From Xanthomonas sp. 3793 (lineage in GTDB: Bacteria > Pseudomonadota > Gammaproteobacteria > Xanthomonadales > Xanthomonadaceae), in contig NZ_JANTYU010000005.1 of the NCBI RefSeq assembly GCF_024806835.1, positions 182,126-214,996 of the forward strand: a stretch of 32,871 nt of DNA. The letters are read 5' to 3'. This document shows, in pieces, positions 7,856 through 16,226 of the stretch (position 1 is the first letter of the stretch; every line of letters starts with the position of its first letter). A program made the position numbers and the translations under genes. Below the pieces are notes generated by a model, which saw only the letters and a program-made list of their open reading frames with translations, searched no databases and was not told the DNA's origin.

Positions 7856-8896
7856 TCAGATCTCGGTCGGGCCGATATGGTGGCGCTTGCGGTAGCGGAT
7901 CGAGGACCACACCGAGGCGGCGATGAAGGCCACCCCGATCAGGCCGGTCAGCACTTCCGGTACGTGGTAGACGGTGCCGACCAGCATGATGATCGCCAGC
8001 ACGCCGATGGCGTAATGGGCGCCGTGCTCCAGGAACACGAACTCGTCCAGGGTGCCCTTGTGCACCAGGTAGACCGTCATCGAGCGCACGAACATCGCGC
8101 CGATTGCCAGGCCCAGCATGATGATGACCACGTCGCGGGTGATTGCGAATGCGCCGATCACGCCATCGAACGAGAACGAGGCGTCCAGCACTTCCAGGTA
8201 CAGGAACGCGGCAATGCCCGAACGCTTGGCCGGGCCCATGCCGTCTTCGCTCTCTTCGGACTCGAACAAGGCATCCACGCTGCCCACCAGCAGATACAGC
8301 AGGATGCCGCCCAGGCCGGCGAACAGCACGCTCTGGAAGATTGCCTCGGGCAGGAACAGCTTGGTGCACAGCAGAACCGTCACCGCCACGATCACCGACA
8401 TCGCATCCGCCTTGCCCAGCTTGCCGACCAGCCGCTCCACCGGTCCGAGCCAGTGCAGCTTGCGCTCTTGGTCGAACAGGAAGTTCAGGAACACCAGCAA
8501 CAGGAACATGCCACCGAAGGCGGCAATGGACGGGTAGTTGTCGGTCAGCACCTGGCTATAGCGGTCCGGCTCCTTCAGCGCCATCTGCATCACCGGCACC
8601 AGGCCCATGCCGGTGGCCACCGACACGATCACGATCGGAAACACCAGGCGCATGCCAAACACCGCGATCAGGATGCCGACGGTGAGGAACAGCTTCTGCC
8701 AGAACGCGTTCATGTGCTTGAGCACACCGGCGTTGACCACCGCGTTGTCGAACGACAACGACACCTCCAGCACGCTCAGCACCAGGCATAGCCACAACGC
8801 CTGCCACAGCCCCATTGAGGTGGTGTGGCCCCACCAGGCGGCAACGCCCAGGCAGATGGCGGCGACCAACAACGACATTCTGAACTCGCGAAACAT
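7856..8896 (-). CDS. DUF475 / TerC-like integral membrane protein
   Basis: A 346-residue polytopic membrane protein with about nine hydrophobic segments. Two internally similar Asp-containing motifs are diagnostic of the TerC/LysE-like superfamily: LSFDNAVVNAGVL near residue 48 and FSFDGVIGAFAIT near 240. The acidic cytoplasmic loop SEESEDG is near 212. Family members such as DUF475 and TerC proteins are linked to metal ion export or tellurite resistance; the substrate here is not known. The ATG at 8896 is preferred because GGGAG lies 5 bases upstream; 17 further codons are open before it. It lies 105 bases downstream of the Pat-like gene on the same strand, with no obvious functional link. 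Confidence 0.87.
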   Translation of the reverse strand: MFREFRMSLLVAAICLGVAAWWGHTTSMGLWQALWLCLVLSVLEVSLSFDNAVVNAGVLKHMNAFWQKLFLTVGILIAVFGMRLVFPIVIVSVATGMGLVPVMQMALKEPDRYSQVLTDNYPSIAAFGGMFLLLVFLNFLFDQERKLHWLGPVERLVGKLGKADAMSVIVAVTVLLCTKLFLPEAIFQSVLFAGLGGILLYLLVGSVDALFESEESEDGMGPAKRSGIAAFLYLEVLDASFSFDGVIGAFAITRDVVIIMLGLAIGAMFVRSMTVYLVHKGTLDEFVFLEHGAHYAIGVLAIIMLVGTVYHVPEVLTGLIGVAFIAASVWSSIRYRKRHHIGPTEI

Positions 8897-9001
8897 TGAC
8901 ACTCCCAGGCGGGCCGAGACGACAGCCGGAGCAACGGGCCAGGGCAAGGCCCGGCAGATCCGGCATGCGGTGAGGATGGGGGACCGCGGCGTGACGCAAG
9001 G

Positions 9002-11710
9002 TCAGGCCGGGCGCGGCTCGCCCATTATAGGGAGTGTCACCGCCATCAGGGTCGCATCGTCCGGATCCGGGCGGACCCCGAAGCCCAGGCTCTGGCACAT
9101 CGCCAGCATGGTGCGGTTCTCGCGCAGCACCTGGCCTTCGATCTGCTTCAGGCCCAGCCAGCGCGCGTACTCGATCATGATGCGCATCAGCTGCCAGCCG
9201 ATGCCGTGGCCCTTGAGGTCGGAGCGGATCAGGATGCCGTACTCGCCACGCTCGTAGTCGGCGTCGGCATGCAGCCGCACCGCGCCGAGCATGTCGCCGG
9301 TCTTGGGGTCGATGGCCACCAGCGCGATTGAGCGCGCGTAATCGAGCTGGGTCAGCCGGGCGATGAATTCGTGGCTGAAATGCTTGACCGACTGGAAGAA
9401 GCGCAGCCGCAGGTCTTCGTCGGTGACCCGCGCGAAGAACGCGCGGAACAAGGCGTCGTCCTCCGGGCGCACCGGACGCACCAGCGCATGCGTGCCATCG
9501 CCCAGCCCGATCTGGCGCTCCCACTCCTTCGGATACGGGAAGATCGCAAAGCGCGGATGGCCGCGGCCCTTGTGCAGCTTGCGCGCCGGCGCCACCGCCA
9601 CGCGCGCGTCTAGCGCGATCACGCCATCGCGGTCGGCCAGCAACGGGTTGATGTCCAGCTCGGTGATTTCCGGGATGTCGGCGGCCAGCTGCGCCAGCTT
9701 GACCAGCACCAGCGCCACCGCGCGCTCGTCGGCCGCCGGCACGTCGCGGTAGGCCTTGAGGATGCGCGAAACCCGCGTACGGCCAATCAATTCGTGCGCC
9801 AGGCGCAGATCCAGCGGCGGCAACGCTAGTTCGCGGTCGTTGATCACTTCCACTGCGGTGCCGCCACGGCCGAACACGATCGCCGGGCCGAACACCGGGT
9901 CGTCGGCGATACCGGCGATCAGTTCGCGCGCCTTGGGCCGCAGCACCGTGGGCTGCACGATCACTCCTTCGATCAGCGCAGTGGGGTGCGCGGCGCGCGC
10001 GCGCGCCAGGATGCCGGTGGCCGCTTCGCGCACCGCCGCCACGCTGGACAGGTTCAGGCGCACGCCATCCACATCGGACTTGTGCGCGATGTCGCTGGAC
10101 AGCACCTTCAAGGTCACCGTGCGGCCGACAGCCAATAACGGGTCAGCCAGCAAGGCGGCCTCGTTGGCGGTGGCGGCCACCTGCAGCGGCACGACCGGGA
10201 TGCCGTAGGCGGCCAGCAGGCGGTTGGTGGCGACCGGGTCCAGCCAGCGCCGGCCGGCCGCCAAGGCGTCGTCGACCACCGCGCGGGCAATGGCCGCATC
10301 CACCACGAAATCTTCCGGCAGGCTGGGCGGAGTCTCCATCAACGCCGCCTGCGCCTCGCGGTAGCGCACCAGGTGGGTGAAGCCGCGCACCGCGTCCGAT
10401 TCGGTGGCATAGGTGGGCACGCGCGCGGCATTGAGCGCGGCAATCGCCGCATCGTCCTGGCCCAGCCACACCGCAAACACCGGCTTTTCGCGCTGGTAGC
10501 GGTTGCGTTGGTCCAGCGCGCGGGTCAGTGCCTTGGCTGCATCGGCCGAGGAGGTGAACGCGGTCGGCACGTTGACCACCAGCAGCGCGTCGTTCTCCGG
10601 GTCGTCCAGCAAGGCTTCGATCGCGGCGGCATACCGCGGCCCATCGGCATCCACGATGATGTCGACCGGATTGCTGCGCGACCAGCCTTGCGGCAACGAC
10701 TGATCCAGCCGCTCCAGCGTCCTGGCCGACAGCTCGGCGAGGGTGCCGCCGCGCAGCACCAGCTGGTCCACCGCCAGCTGCCCCACCCCGCCGCCATTGC
10801 TGAGGATGGCCAGCCGCCGGCCGGGAAAACTGCCGAGCCGGCCCAGCGTCTCGGCGGCGGCGAACAATTCGTCCAGCGCGCCCACCCGCAACAGGCCGGC
10901 ACGCGCGAATGCGGCGCCATACACCGCATCCGAGCCGGCCAGCGCCTGCGCATGCGTATCGGCATTGGGATTGATGCGGAACTGGCGCCCCGACTTGACC
11001 ACCACCACCGGCTTGGCGCGCGCGGCGGCGCGTGCGGCCGACATGAACTTGCGCGCATCGCCGATGCGTTCGACGTACAGCAGGATCGCGCGGGTGCGGT
11101 AGTCGGTGGCGAAGTAGTCGAGCAGGTCGCCGAAATCCACATCCAGCGTATCGCCCAGCGACACCACCGCCGAGAACCCGACCGAGCGCGCCACGCCCCA
11201 TTCCACCAGCGCGGCGGCAATCGCGCTGGATTCGGAGATCAACGCCAGGTCGCCGGCCTGCGGGCAATGCGCGGCGATGCTGGCATTGAGCCGCGCATGC
11301 GGGGCGATCACGCCCAGGCAATGCGGGCCGAGGATGCGCATGCCCTTTGCCCGCGCGGCCGCTTCCATGCGTGCGGCCGGCGAGCCGGGGCCGCTGCCCA
11401 GCCCGGCGGTGAGGATGATCGCCGCGGCCACCCCGCGCCGCGCCGCGATCGACACGATGCGCGGCACGATGCGCGCCGGCGCGGTGATCACCACCAGGTC
11501 CGGCACCCACGGCAGATCGGTCAACCGCGCCACCGTGCGCACGCCGTCGATCTCGGTGTAGCGCGGGCTCACCCAGCCGATCTGCCCGGGAAACCCGGCC
11601 GCGCGCAGGTTGCGCACCACCGCCCGCCCGGCCGAGCGATCGCGCGGGCTGCCGCCGACCACCGCCACGGTGGTCGGACGAAAGACCTGCTGCAGGTGGT
11701 AGGTACTCAT
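9002..11710 (-). CDS. Pat-like protein: ADP-forming acyl-CoA synthetase fused to GNAT acetyltransferase
   Basis: A 902-residue cytoplasmic fusion. Residues 1-130 are a CoA-binding Rossmann domain (VAVVGGSPRDRSAG). Residues 150-460 are the succinyl-CoA-ligase-like domains, with NGGGVGQLAVD near 305. Residues 485-720 are an ATP-grasp domain (LKVLSSDIAHKSDVDGV, FGRGGTAVEV, ELDINPLL). Residues about 740-895 are a GNAT acetyltransferase domain with the acetyl-CoA loop LKGHGIGWQL. Proteins with this order (Pat/YfiQ) acetylate lysines of enzymes such as acetyl-CoA synthetase and so control acetate use. His253, in THAQALAGSD, occupies the place where true ADP-forming synthetases carry their phosphorylated His; this alignment is by eye. 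The ATG at 11710 directly precedes the family N-terminus. No strong ribosome-binding site was seen. Confidence 0.92.
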   Translation of the reverse strand: MSTYHLQQVFRPTTVAVVGGSPRDRSAGRAVVRNLRAAGFPGQIGWVSPRYTEIDGVRTVARLTDLPWVPDLVVITAPARIVPRIVSIAARRGVAAAIILTAGLGSGPGSPAARMEAAARAKGMRILGPHCLGVIAPHARLNASIAAHCPQAGDLALISESSAIAAALVEWGVARSVGFSAVVSLGDTLDVDFGDLLDYFATDYRTRAILLYVERIGDARKFMSAARAAARAKPVVVVKSGRQFRINPNADTHAQALAGSDAVYGAAFARAGLLRVGALDELFAAAETLGRLGSFPGRRLAILSNGGGVGQLAVDQLVLRGGTLAELSARTLERLDQSLPQGWSRSNPVDIIVDADGPRYAAAIEALLDDPENDALLVVNVPTAFTSSADAAKALTRALDQRNRYQREKPVFAVWLGQDDAAIAALNAARVPTYATESDAVRGFTHLVRYREAQAALMETPPSLPEDFVVDAAIARAVVDDALAAGRRWLDPVATNRLLAAYGIPVVPLQVAATANEAALLADPLLAVGRTVTLKVLSSDIAHKSDVDGVRLNLSSVAAVREAATGILARARAAHPTALIEGVIVQPTVLRPKARELIAGIADDPVFGPAIVFGRGGTAVEVINDRELALPPLDLRLAHELIGRTRVSRILKAYRDVPAADERAVALVLVKLAQLAADIPEITELDINPLLADRDGVIALDARVAVAPARKLHKGRGHPRFAIFPYPKEWERQIGLGDGTHALVRPVRPEDDALFRAFFARVTDEDLRLRFFQSVKHFSHEFIARLTQLDYARSIALVAIDPKTGDMLGAVRLHADADYERGEYGILIRSDLKGHGIGWQLMRIMIEYARWLGLKQIEGQVLRENRTMLAMCQSLGFGVRPDPDDATLMAVTLPIMGEPRPA

Positions 11711-11933
11711 CGTGCGGAAGAGAACAATGCCATCGCGCTACGGTACACGCACTGATGGATCCAGGCATCGGCGCGCTGTGCACCATGAGTGTGTCACGCC
11801 GGGGTCACCACCCTTACCGGGGTGCAGAGGCATCGCTAGAGTCGGCGATGCGCCAGGCCGATGCACCTGGATGCGCCAAGGACGCAGGCATTCACCGTTA
11901 CGGTCAGTCGAGACACGTCCGGCATGGATAGAG

Positions 11934-11955
11934 GCCTGGCGACTGCTCGCCAGGC
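11934..11955 (-). terminator. Stem-loop downstream of mgtE, possible terminator
   Basis: GCCTGGCGA (11934-11942), loop CTGC, TCGCCAGGC (11947-11955): a perfect 9-bp stem starting 16 bases after the mgtE stop codon. No T-rich tract follows on the minus strand, so termination would be weak or Rho-assisted. The rest of the gap 11711-11933 shows nothing recognisable. Confidence 0.45.
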
Positions 11956-11970
11956 ATCCAAGGCAACCGA

Positions 11971-13338
11971 TTACAACAGCGTGCCACTCAAGATCGCCGC
12001 GGCAATGCTGAAATAGATCACCAGCCCGGTGACATCCACCAGCGTGGCCACGAATGGCGCCGAGGCACTGGCCGGGTCGAAGCCGAGTCGTTGCAGCACG
12101 AATGGCAGCATCGAGCCGGACAGCGAACCGAAGGTGACGATGCCGATCAGCGCCGCACCGATGGTCAGCGCCACCATCTGCCAGTGCGGGCCGTAGTCGT
12201 ACAGGCCGGCGGTCTGCCAGATGGTGATGCGCACGACCGCCAGGATGCCCAGGATGGTGCCCAGGGTGAGCCCGGTCGGCAGTTCGCGCAGCGCCACCTT
12301 CCACCAATCGCCCAGGCGGATTTCGCGCAAGGCCAGCGAGCGGATCAGCAGCGAGGTGGCCTGCGAGCCGGAGTTGCCGCCCGAGCTCATGATCAACGGA
12401 ATGAACAAGGTCAACACCACTGCCTTGGACAACTCGTCCTCGAAGTGCTGCATCGCACTGGCGGTGAGCATTTCGCCCAGGAACAGCACGCTCAACCAGC
12501 CGGCGCGCTTCCTGATCATCTGTCCGAAGCCGATCTGCATGTAGGGCTTGTCCAGCGCTTCCATGCCGCCGAACTTGTGCACGTCTTCGGTGGATTCGGC
12601 GATCAATGCGTCGAGCACGTCGTCCACGGTGACGATGCCGAGCACATGGCCATGCGCATCCACCACCGGGATCGCCAGCAGGTCGTGGCGGCGGATCAGG
12701 CGCGCGACTTCTTCCTGGTCCAGTGCCGGGTCCACCGTGACCGGCGGGTTGACCTGCGCCACCTCCAGGATCGGCGCATCCGGCGCGCCGGTGATCAGCC
12801 GGCGCATGGTGACCACCTGCTGCAGCACGCGGGTCTGCGGGTCGAGCAGATAGATGGCGTAGACGGTCTCGCGGCTGCGCTCCACTTCGCGGATGTGCTG
12901 CAAGGTGCGGCCCACTGTCCAGTCGGCAGGCACCGCCACGAATTCAGTGGTCATCAGCGCGCCGGCGGTGTTGGGCGGATAGCGCATCAGCGCCTGGATC
13001 GACAACCGCGCTTCGGCACTGAGCAGCCACAGCAGCGGCTGGCGCTGATCGGCATCCAGACCATGGAAGATGTCGGTGGCGCGGTCGTCGGCCATCTGCC
13101 CGAGCAAGGATGCGGCCTGCTCGGCCGGCAGCAGCGCGACCAGCGCGCTGGCGGCGTGCAGCTCGGGCTGTTCGAGCACTTTCACCGCACGCGGCTGCGG
13201 CAGCGCGGCCAGCACCTGTGCGGCGGCGTCGCGGTCGAGGGTGTTGAGGTATTCCACCGCATCGGCCGTGTTGAAGTCGGCCATGGGTGCGATCAAGGCA
13301 TCGACGCCTTGGGCAAGGCGCAGGGTTTCGTTGTACAT
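11971..13338 (-). CDS. mgtE: Magnesium channel/transporter MgtE
   Basis: A 455-residue inner-membrane Mg2+ channel. Residues about 25-130 are the MgtE N-terminal helical superhelix domain. The motif PPNTAGALMTTEFVAV at 121-136 opens the first CBS domain, and PVVDAHGHVLGIVTVDDVLD near 224-243 closes the second. Residues about 280-455 are five transmembrane helices with the conserved pore motif MSSGGNSGSQA (317-327). In this family the cytoplasmic N and CBS domains sense Mg2+ and close the pore. The length is the usual 450. The ATG at 13338 follows directly on a structured leader, and the only ribosome-binding-like bases (AGGCG) lie inside a hairpin arm. It is transcribed divergently from the antiporter gene. 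Confidence 0.95.
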   Translation of the reverse strand: MYNETLRLAQGVDALIAPMADFNTADAVEYLNTLDRDAAAQVLAALPQPRAVKVLEQPELHAASALVALLPAEQAASLLGQMADDRATDIFHGLDADQRQPLLWLLSAEARLSIQALMRYPPNTAGALMTTEFVAVPADWTVGRTLQHIREVERSRETVYAIYLLDPQTRVLQQVVTMRRLITGAPDAPILEVAQVNPPVTVDPALDQEEVARLIRRHDLLAIPVVDAHGHVLGIVTVDDVLDALIAESTEDVHKFGGMEALDKPYMQIGFGQMIRKRAGWLSVLFLGEMLTASAMQHFEDELSKAVVLTLFIPLIMSSGGNSGSQATSLLIRSLALREIRLGDWWKVALRELPTGLTLGTILGILAVVRITIWQTAGLYDYGPHWQMVALTIGAALIGIVTFGSLSGSMLPFVLQRLGFDPASASAPFVATLVDVTGLVIYFSIAAAILSGTLL

Positions 13339-13341
13339 GGT

Positions 13342-13420
13342 GGTTCGCCTGGTGACGACCGTCGTCGATGACAGCCGGCGAACCTGAGCCTCAGGCGCGC
13401 GCCAGCTGGGTCATCGACCC
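13342..13420 (-). promoter_or_regulatory. Structured mgtE leader, candidate cis-regulatory RNA
   Basis: On the minus strand three hairpins precede the mgtE ATG: GGGTC-GAT-GACCC (13408-13420), CCTGA-GCC-TCAGG type (13383-13395) and GGTTCGCC...GGCGAACC (arms 13377-13384 and 13342-13349). The last ends 3 bases before the ATG and encloses the likely ribosome-binding site. The 9-mer in the first hairpin (13410-13418) is exactly complementary to a 9-mer inside the third (13364-13372), so the two structures can exclude one another. It does not match the M-box core as I remember it. The fold and the regulatory role are inference. Confidence 0.5.
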
Positions 13421-13503
13421 GGGTCTAGGGTGACTGTCGCTGGACATGGGTAAGGGCTCCGAAAGGTGCGCACCGACCGGTGATCCGGGCGGCAGCGCGG
13501 CGC

Positions 13504-13532
13504 AGTCTGCGCGCCTGCGCCCGCCTGGTCAA
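13504..13532 (-). promoter_or_regulatory. Possible mgtE promoter
   Basis: On the minus strand TTGACC (13527-13532) and CAGACT (13504-13509) are 17 bases apart. The -35 box is good and the -10 box weak. It would start transcription near 13497 and give a leader of about 160 nt that includes the three hairpins. Confidence 0.3.
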
Positions 13533-13676
13533 TGCCCTGCGCAGGCCATGCTCAGCGGGCGTCCAGGCGGACGCCACGGCGCAGGCTCTGGCATGGCGGC
13601 AACGATTGCATCGCACACGATGACCGGCCCCCTGCCACCCACCGAGACGTTGTGTCATTGCCTGCAACGGTGGCTT

Positions 13677-13694
13677 GCATGCACGCGTGCATGC
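13677..13694. promoter_or_regulatory. 18-bp perfect palindrome upstream of the antiporter gene
   Basis: GCATGCACGCGTGCATGC is its own reverse complement over all 18 bases, 183 bases before the antiporter ATG and about 145 bases upstream of the proposed mgtE -35 box. The form suggests an operator for a dimeric regulator or a cruciform. No known regulator consensus was recognised. The rest of the intergenic space 13550-13876 shows nothing else that I can name. Confidence 0.45.
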
Positions 13695-13876
13695 CCGGCG
13701 ATGCGGCTCGCTGATATGGAACGACGTGGTGAATCTGTGCCAGCGACGCGATGCTGCCGGCTTGCATCACCGACGCAGAGCACACCGCCAATCCACACCG
13801 TTGCACGCAGCGCACGCCGATCCGGGCCAGCAGCTGCACGCCGGCGGCATAATGCGCACCTCAACGGAGAACGTAC

Positions 13877-15688
13877 ATGCATAGCGGCGGTCTGGAACTG
13901 GCTCTGGTGCTGATGCTGGCCGCCATCGTGGCGGTGCCGGTCTTCAAGCGCTTCGGCCTGGGCGCGGTGCTGGCCTATCTGGTCGCCGGCGTGGTGCTAG
14001 GCCCGGATGGCGTGGGCGTGGTGCAGGACGCCGAGCGCATCAGCGGCGCAGCCGAGATCGGCGTGGTGATGCTGCTGTTCGTGATTGGCCTGGAGCTCTC
14101 CCCGGCCCGCCTGAAGGTGATGCGCCACTCGGTGTTCGGCGCCGGCGCCACCCAGGTGGTGGTGACTGCCACGATCCTGGGCGGCCTGCTGATGCTGGGC
14201 AACCTGGGCTGGAAAACCGCGCTCATCGTCGGCGTGGCGCTGGCGTTGTCGTCCACTGCGGTAGGCCTGCAGCTGCTGGCCGAGCGCAAGGCGCTGGGCA
14301 GCGACTACGGGCGCCTGGCCTTCGCCATCCTGCTGTTTCAGGATCTGATCGCGATCCCGTTGCTGGCGGCCATTCCACTGCTCGGTGGCAGCAAGAACGC
14401 CACCCTGGCCTGGCCGGATGTGGCCAAGGCGATGGCCGCGCTGGCCCTGGTGATCCTGTTCGGGCGCTTCGTGCTGCGCTACCTGTTCAACATGGTGGCG
14501 CGCACGCGCATGCCGGAGGTGTTCACCGCCAGCGCGTTGCTGGTGGTGCTGGGCACCGCCTGGATCATGCAGGAAGCCGGGCTGAGCGCCAGCCTGGGCG
14601 CCTTCATCGCCGGCGTGCTGCTGGCCGATTCGGAATTCCGCCACGAACTCGAATCGCAGATCGAACCGTTCGAAGGTTTGCTGCTGGGCCTGTTCTTCAT
14701 TTCGGTGGGCATGGGCATCGACCTCAATCGCGTGGCTGCCGAGCCGGGATTGATCGCCGCCGGCGTTGCGATCTTGCTGGTGGTGAAGTTCTCGCTGCTG
14801 GTCGGCATCGGCAGCGTCGCCAAACTGCCGCTACGCAGCAGCCTGATGCTGGGCAGCGTGTTGTGGCTGGGTGGCGAATTCGCGTTCGTGGTGTTCAACG
14901 AGGCCGATCGGGTCGGCCTGCTGGACCCGGCCAATCATGACCGCCTGGTGGCCATCGTCGGTGTCTCGATGGCGTTGACGCCCGTGTTGCTGCTCGGCAT
15001 GCAGCGCCTGCTCAACGGACCGCTGCGGGTGCAGGCGCCCAAGTCCGAGCGCCCCTTCGACACCATCGATGCGCAGTCACCGCAGGTGCTGATCGCGGGC
15101 GTGGGCCGTTTCGGCCAGGTGGTGGCACGCCTGCTCACCTCGCGCCACGTGCCGTTCGTGGCGCTGGAGCACAATCCCGACACGGTGGCAGATATCCGCC
15201 GCTTCGGCGGCGAACTGTATTACGGCGACCCGACCCGGCCGGAGCTGCTGCGCGCCGCCGGTGCCGACCGCATCAAGGTTTTCGTGATCACGTTGGACGA
15301 CCCGGAAACCAACATCAAGACGGTACGCATGATCCGCCGCCTTTACCCGCAAGCCACCGTGCTGGCGCGTGCGCGCAACCGCCAACATGCCTGGAAACTG
15401 ATGGACCTGGGCGCCGAACCGTTCCGCGAAGTCTTCGCCACCAGCCTGGAACTGGGCGGGCGCGTGCTGACCTCGCTCGGTGTGGCCGATACGCTTGCAC
15501 GCGAACACGTCGAGCGCTTCCGCAAGCACGACGAAGACCTGATGCGCGCCCAGCACCTGGTCTACGACGACGAGGCCAAGGTGATCCAGACATCGCGCGA
15601 CGCGCGCGAAGACCTGATGAATCTGTTTGAAGCCGACGTCAAGGCGGATGTGGAAGGGGAGCCCGCGCCCACCACGCAGGATCGCTGA
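13877..15688 (+). CDS. CPA2-family potassium/proton antiporter with RCK domain (KefB/KefC-like)
   Basis: A 603-residue protein. Residues 1-385 form about 12-13 membrane helices of a Na+/H+ exchanger domain, with the family motifs LLFVIGLELSP (66-76), ILLFQDLIAIPLL (near 152) and GAFIAGVLLADSEFRHELE followed by GLFFISVGMGIDL (near 243-278). Residues about 406-525 are an RCK/TrkA-N Rossmann domain (VLIAGVGRFGQVVARLL) that binds NAD(H) and gates transport. Kef systems export K+ in exchange for H+ during electrophile stress. No kefF/kefG-type flavoprotein gene is adjacent, so the trigger is open. GGAG lies 8 bases before the ATG. The final codons overlap the start of the 214-bp repeat. It converges on zwf. 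Confidence 0.93.
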   Translation: MHSGGLELALVLMLAAIVAVPVFKRFGLGAVLAYLVAGVVLGPDGVGVVQDAERISGAAEIGVVMLLFVIGLELSPARLKVMRHSVFGAGATQVVVTATILGGLLMLGNLGWKTALIVGVALALSSTAVGLQLLAERKALGSDYGRLAFAILLFQDLIAIPLLAAIPLLGGSKNATLAWPDVAKAMAALALVILFGRFVLRYLFNMVARTRMPEVFTASALLVVLGTAWIMQEAGLSASLGAFIAGVLLADSEFRHELESQIEPFEGLLLGLFFISVGMGIDLNRVAAEPGLIAAGVAILLVVKFSLLVGIGSVAKLPLRSSLMLGSVLWLGGEFAFVVFNEADRVGLLDPANHDRLVAIVGVSMALTPVLLLGMQRLLNGPLRVQAPKSERPFDTIDAQSPQVLIAGVGRFGQVVARLLTSRHVPFVALEHNPDTVADIRRFGGELYYGDPTRPELLRAAGADRIKVFVITLDDPETNIKTVRMIRRLYPQATVLARARNRQHAWKLMDLGAEPFREVFATSLELGGRVLTSLGVADTLAREHVERFRKHDEDLMRAQHLVYDDEAKVIQTSRDAREDLMNLFEADVKADVEGEPAPTTQDR

Positions 15689-16191
15689 GCTTTTCGTAGG
15701 AGCGTGCCTGCGCGCGACCAGGCATTACCGATAAAACCCGTCGCGCGCGAGCACGCTCCGATGTGGATGTCGTGCATCGCTCGCCAGCGGTAGCTGCGTA
15801 GTCGAATTCTTGGGGAAATAGCCTGCAAGCGAGCGTTCGATCGCCTCCAGGTCATGAGCCGATGTGGATGGCCAACCCGCACCAACCACACACAATCGCT
15901 GAGCTTTTCGTAGGAGCGTGCCTGCGCGCGACCAGGCGTTACCGATAAAACCCGTCGCGCGCGAGCACGCTCCGATGTGGATGTCGTGCATCGCTCGCCA
16001 GCGGTAGCTGCGTAGTCGATGTCTTGGGGAAACAGCCTGCAAGCGAGCGTTCGATCGCCTCCAGGTCATGAGCCGATGTGGATGGCCAACCCGCACCAAC
16101 CACACACAATCGCTGCGCTTTTCGTAGGAGCGCGCCTGCGCGCGACCAGGCGTTACCGATAAAGCCCGGTCGCGCGCAAGCGCGCTCCTAC
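15681..16191. repeat. 214-bp tandem repeat, two full units and a partial third
   Basis: Units start at 15681, 15895 and 16109 (ATCGCTGAGC or ATCGCTGCGC). The spacing is exactly 214 bp both times, checked at several landmarks. The first two units differ by only a handful of bases (for example GGCATTACC/GGCGTTACC and GAATTCTTGGGG/GATGTCTTGGGG). Each unit starts with a GTAGGAGCG-type inverted repeat. The first unit contains the last codons and stop of the antiporter gene. The region separates two convergent genes and shows no coding features. Confidence 0.9.
16124..16191. repeat. REP-like GTAGGAGCG inverted repeat
   Basis: GTAGGAGCGCGC...CGCGCGACC and GGTCGCGCG...GCGCGCTCCTAC form a long imperfect hairpin between the convergent ends of the antiporter gene and zwf. 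It is the same family as the element at 29831-29898 and resembles the GTAGGAGCG REP elements of pseudomonads. It could act as a bidirectional terminator, although there is no T run. Confidence 0.7.
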
Positions 16192-16226
16192 GTGGATCTG
16201 CGGCGGCTGTATGCCGCTCGCCTCCC

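Noticed and set aside
13383..13420. M-box (ykoK) Mg2+ riboswitch before mgtE
   Set aside because: A TGAGGCTC word resembles part of the M-box core, but the remaining conserved segments, as I remember them, are absent. Kept only as an unclassified leader.
15681..16191. CRISPR array
   Set aside because: The repeats are 214 bp long with no short direct-repeat/spacer pattern, and no cas genes are nearby.
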